A DNA stretch of 31,999 nucleotides, taken from the NCBI GenBank assembly GCA_910586575.1, contig CAJUJQ010000023.1, positions 1 to 31,999 on the forward strand, written 5' to 3'. Position 1 is the stretch's first letter; each line of letters starts with the position of its first letter. Source of the stretch: an uncultured Clostridia bacterium (GTDB taxonomy: Bacteria; Bacillota; Clostridia; Oscillospirales; Butyricicoccaceae). Shown here in pieces: positions 31,871 through 31,999 of this stretch. The notes under the pieces were generated by a model. The model did not search any database and was not told the origin of the DNA. It worked only from the letters and a program-made list of their open reading frames with translations. The position numbers and the translations under genes were made by a program.

Positions 31871-31999
31871 AAATTATTGACGCGCACGCGCATTTGGTAC
31901 AGTGCATTGCCGGGACGTGCGGCGGGGGCGAAATGCGCGCCTGCGGCGGCGGGCGGTCCTGCGCGGACAGCGCCAGAGGGACTCATCCCTCTGGACTCC
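31867..31999 (+). CDS. Amidohydrolase family protein, 5' part, possibly interrupted by a repeat
   Basis: GTG start with RBS GGAGGG 4 nt upstream, overlapping the carboxypeptidase stop codon. The first residues MKIIDAHAHLVQ carry the DxHxH metal motif that opens amidohydrolase (TIM-barrel metal hydrolase) proteins, and the following Gly-rich stretch is compatible with that family. From about 31961 onward the DNA matches the dispersed repeat at 24802-24840. The last dozen codons (SARGTHPSGL) therefore look repeat-derived rather than amidohydrolase-like. Either the gene is broken by the repeat or the repeat is read through; the window ends before this can be settled. Confidence 0.6.
   Translation, partial: MKIIDAHAHLVQCIAGTCGGGEMRACGGGRSCADSARGTHPSGL
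31961..31999 (-). repeat. Dispersed repeat at the right edge (partial)
   Basis: The reverse complement begins GGAGTCCAGAGGG and continues with CCCTCTGGCGCTGTCCGCGC, matching 24802-24840 with few differences. CCAGAGGG (31973-31980) and CCCTCTGG (31987-31994) form a perfect 8-bp hairpin. The window stops inside the element. Confidence 0.8.

Overview
The window looks like chromosomal DNA of a moderately GC-rich (by eye near 60%) anaerobic Firmicute of the class Clostridia, most likely an Oscillospiraceae/Ruminococcaceae-type gut bacterium. The signs are Gram-positive lipoproteins of the form MKK..LAAC-GGG, consensus sigma-A promoters (several with extended TGn -10 boxes), a perfect CIRCE heat-shock operator, strong AGGAGG-type ribosome binding sites and many short hairpin-rich intergenic repeats. 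This assignment is inferred from features, not from a database search. No rRNA, tRNA, CRISPR array, transposase or phage gene was seen.

Left part (1-10302): mostly housekeeping genes on the minus strand. A translationally coupled operon encodes an inactive M16 peptidase-like protein, an active HxxEH M16 peptidase and Lgt. A plus-strand acyltransferase-type membrane protein (DUF1624) converges on a lipid/diacylglycerol kinase gene, which lies just downstream of htpG; htpG has a TTGATT-17-TATGAT promoter with CIRCE at the start point. An AI-2E-type transporter and a MATE efflux protein follow, each with its own promoter.

Middle part (10734-21835): a long plus-strand cluster that is the most unusual part of the window. 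A perfect-consensus promoter and a roughly 400-nt leader with palindromic operators precede an ABC importer (fused double permease, ATPase, lipoprotein binding protein of the ferric/2-aminoethylphosphonate/hexose-phosphate type). Then come a small membrane protein, a ComEC-like metallo-beta-lactamase-fold hydrolase, three tandem paralogous HAD proteins with an unusual DxGxTxR nucleophile motif, and a protein carrying all of cofactor-independent phosphoglycerate mutase (iPGM) in circularly permuted order. The permuted enzyme keeps every metal and phosphate ligand I can place, except that the catalytic Asp of the DGRD motif is Ser. I infer an undescribed system for uptake and processing of a phosphorylated (or phosphonate) compound; the substrate is not visible in the sequence.

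Right part (21834-30970): a LacI-family regulator divergent from a sugar/cyclitol catabolic locus. It has two closely related periplasmic-binding lipoproteins, an inositol 2-dehydrogenase (IolG), a hydroxypyruvate-isomerase-like TIM barrel, and an RbsA/RbsC-like ATPase and permease. Together these suggest import and first-step oxidation of myo-inositol or a related polyol under LacI control. The window closes with a membrane-anchored VanY-type D,D-carboxypeptidase overlapping the start of an amidohydrolase gene. That last reading frame runs into a dispersed repeat (also present near 24.8 kb) exactly at the window edge.

Intergenic regions carry several repeats: a pair of related elements (72-177 and 13081-13216), two long inverted-repeat elements (3580-3727 and 20017-20178), and the repeat shared by about 24.8 kb and the right edge.
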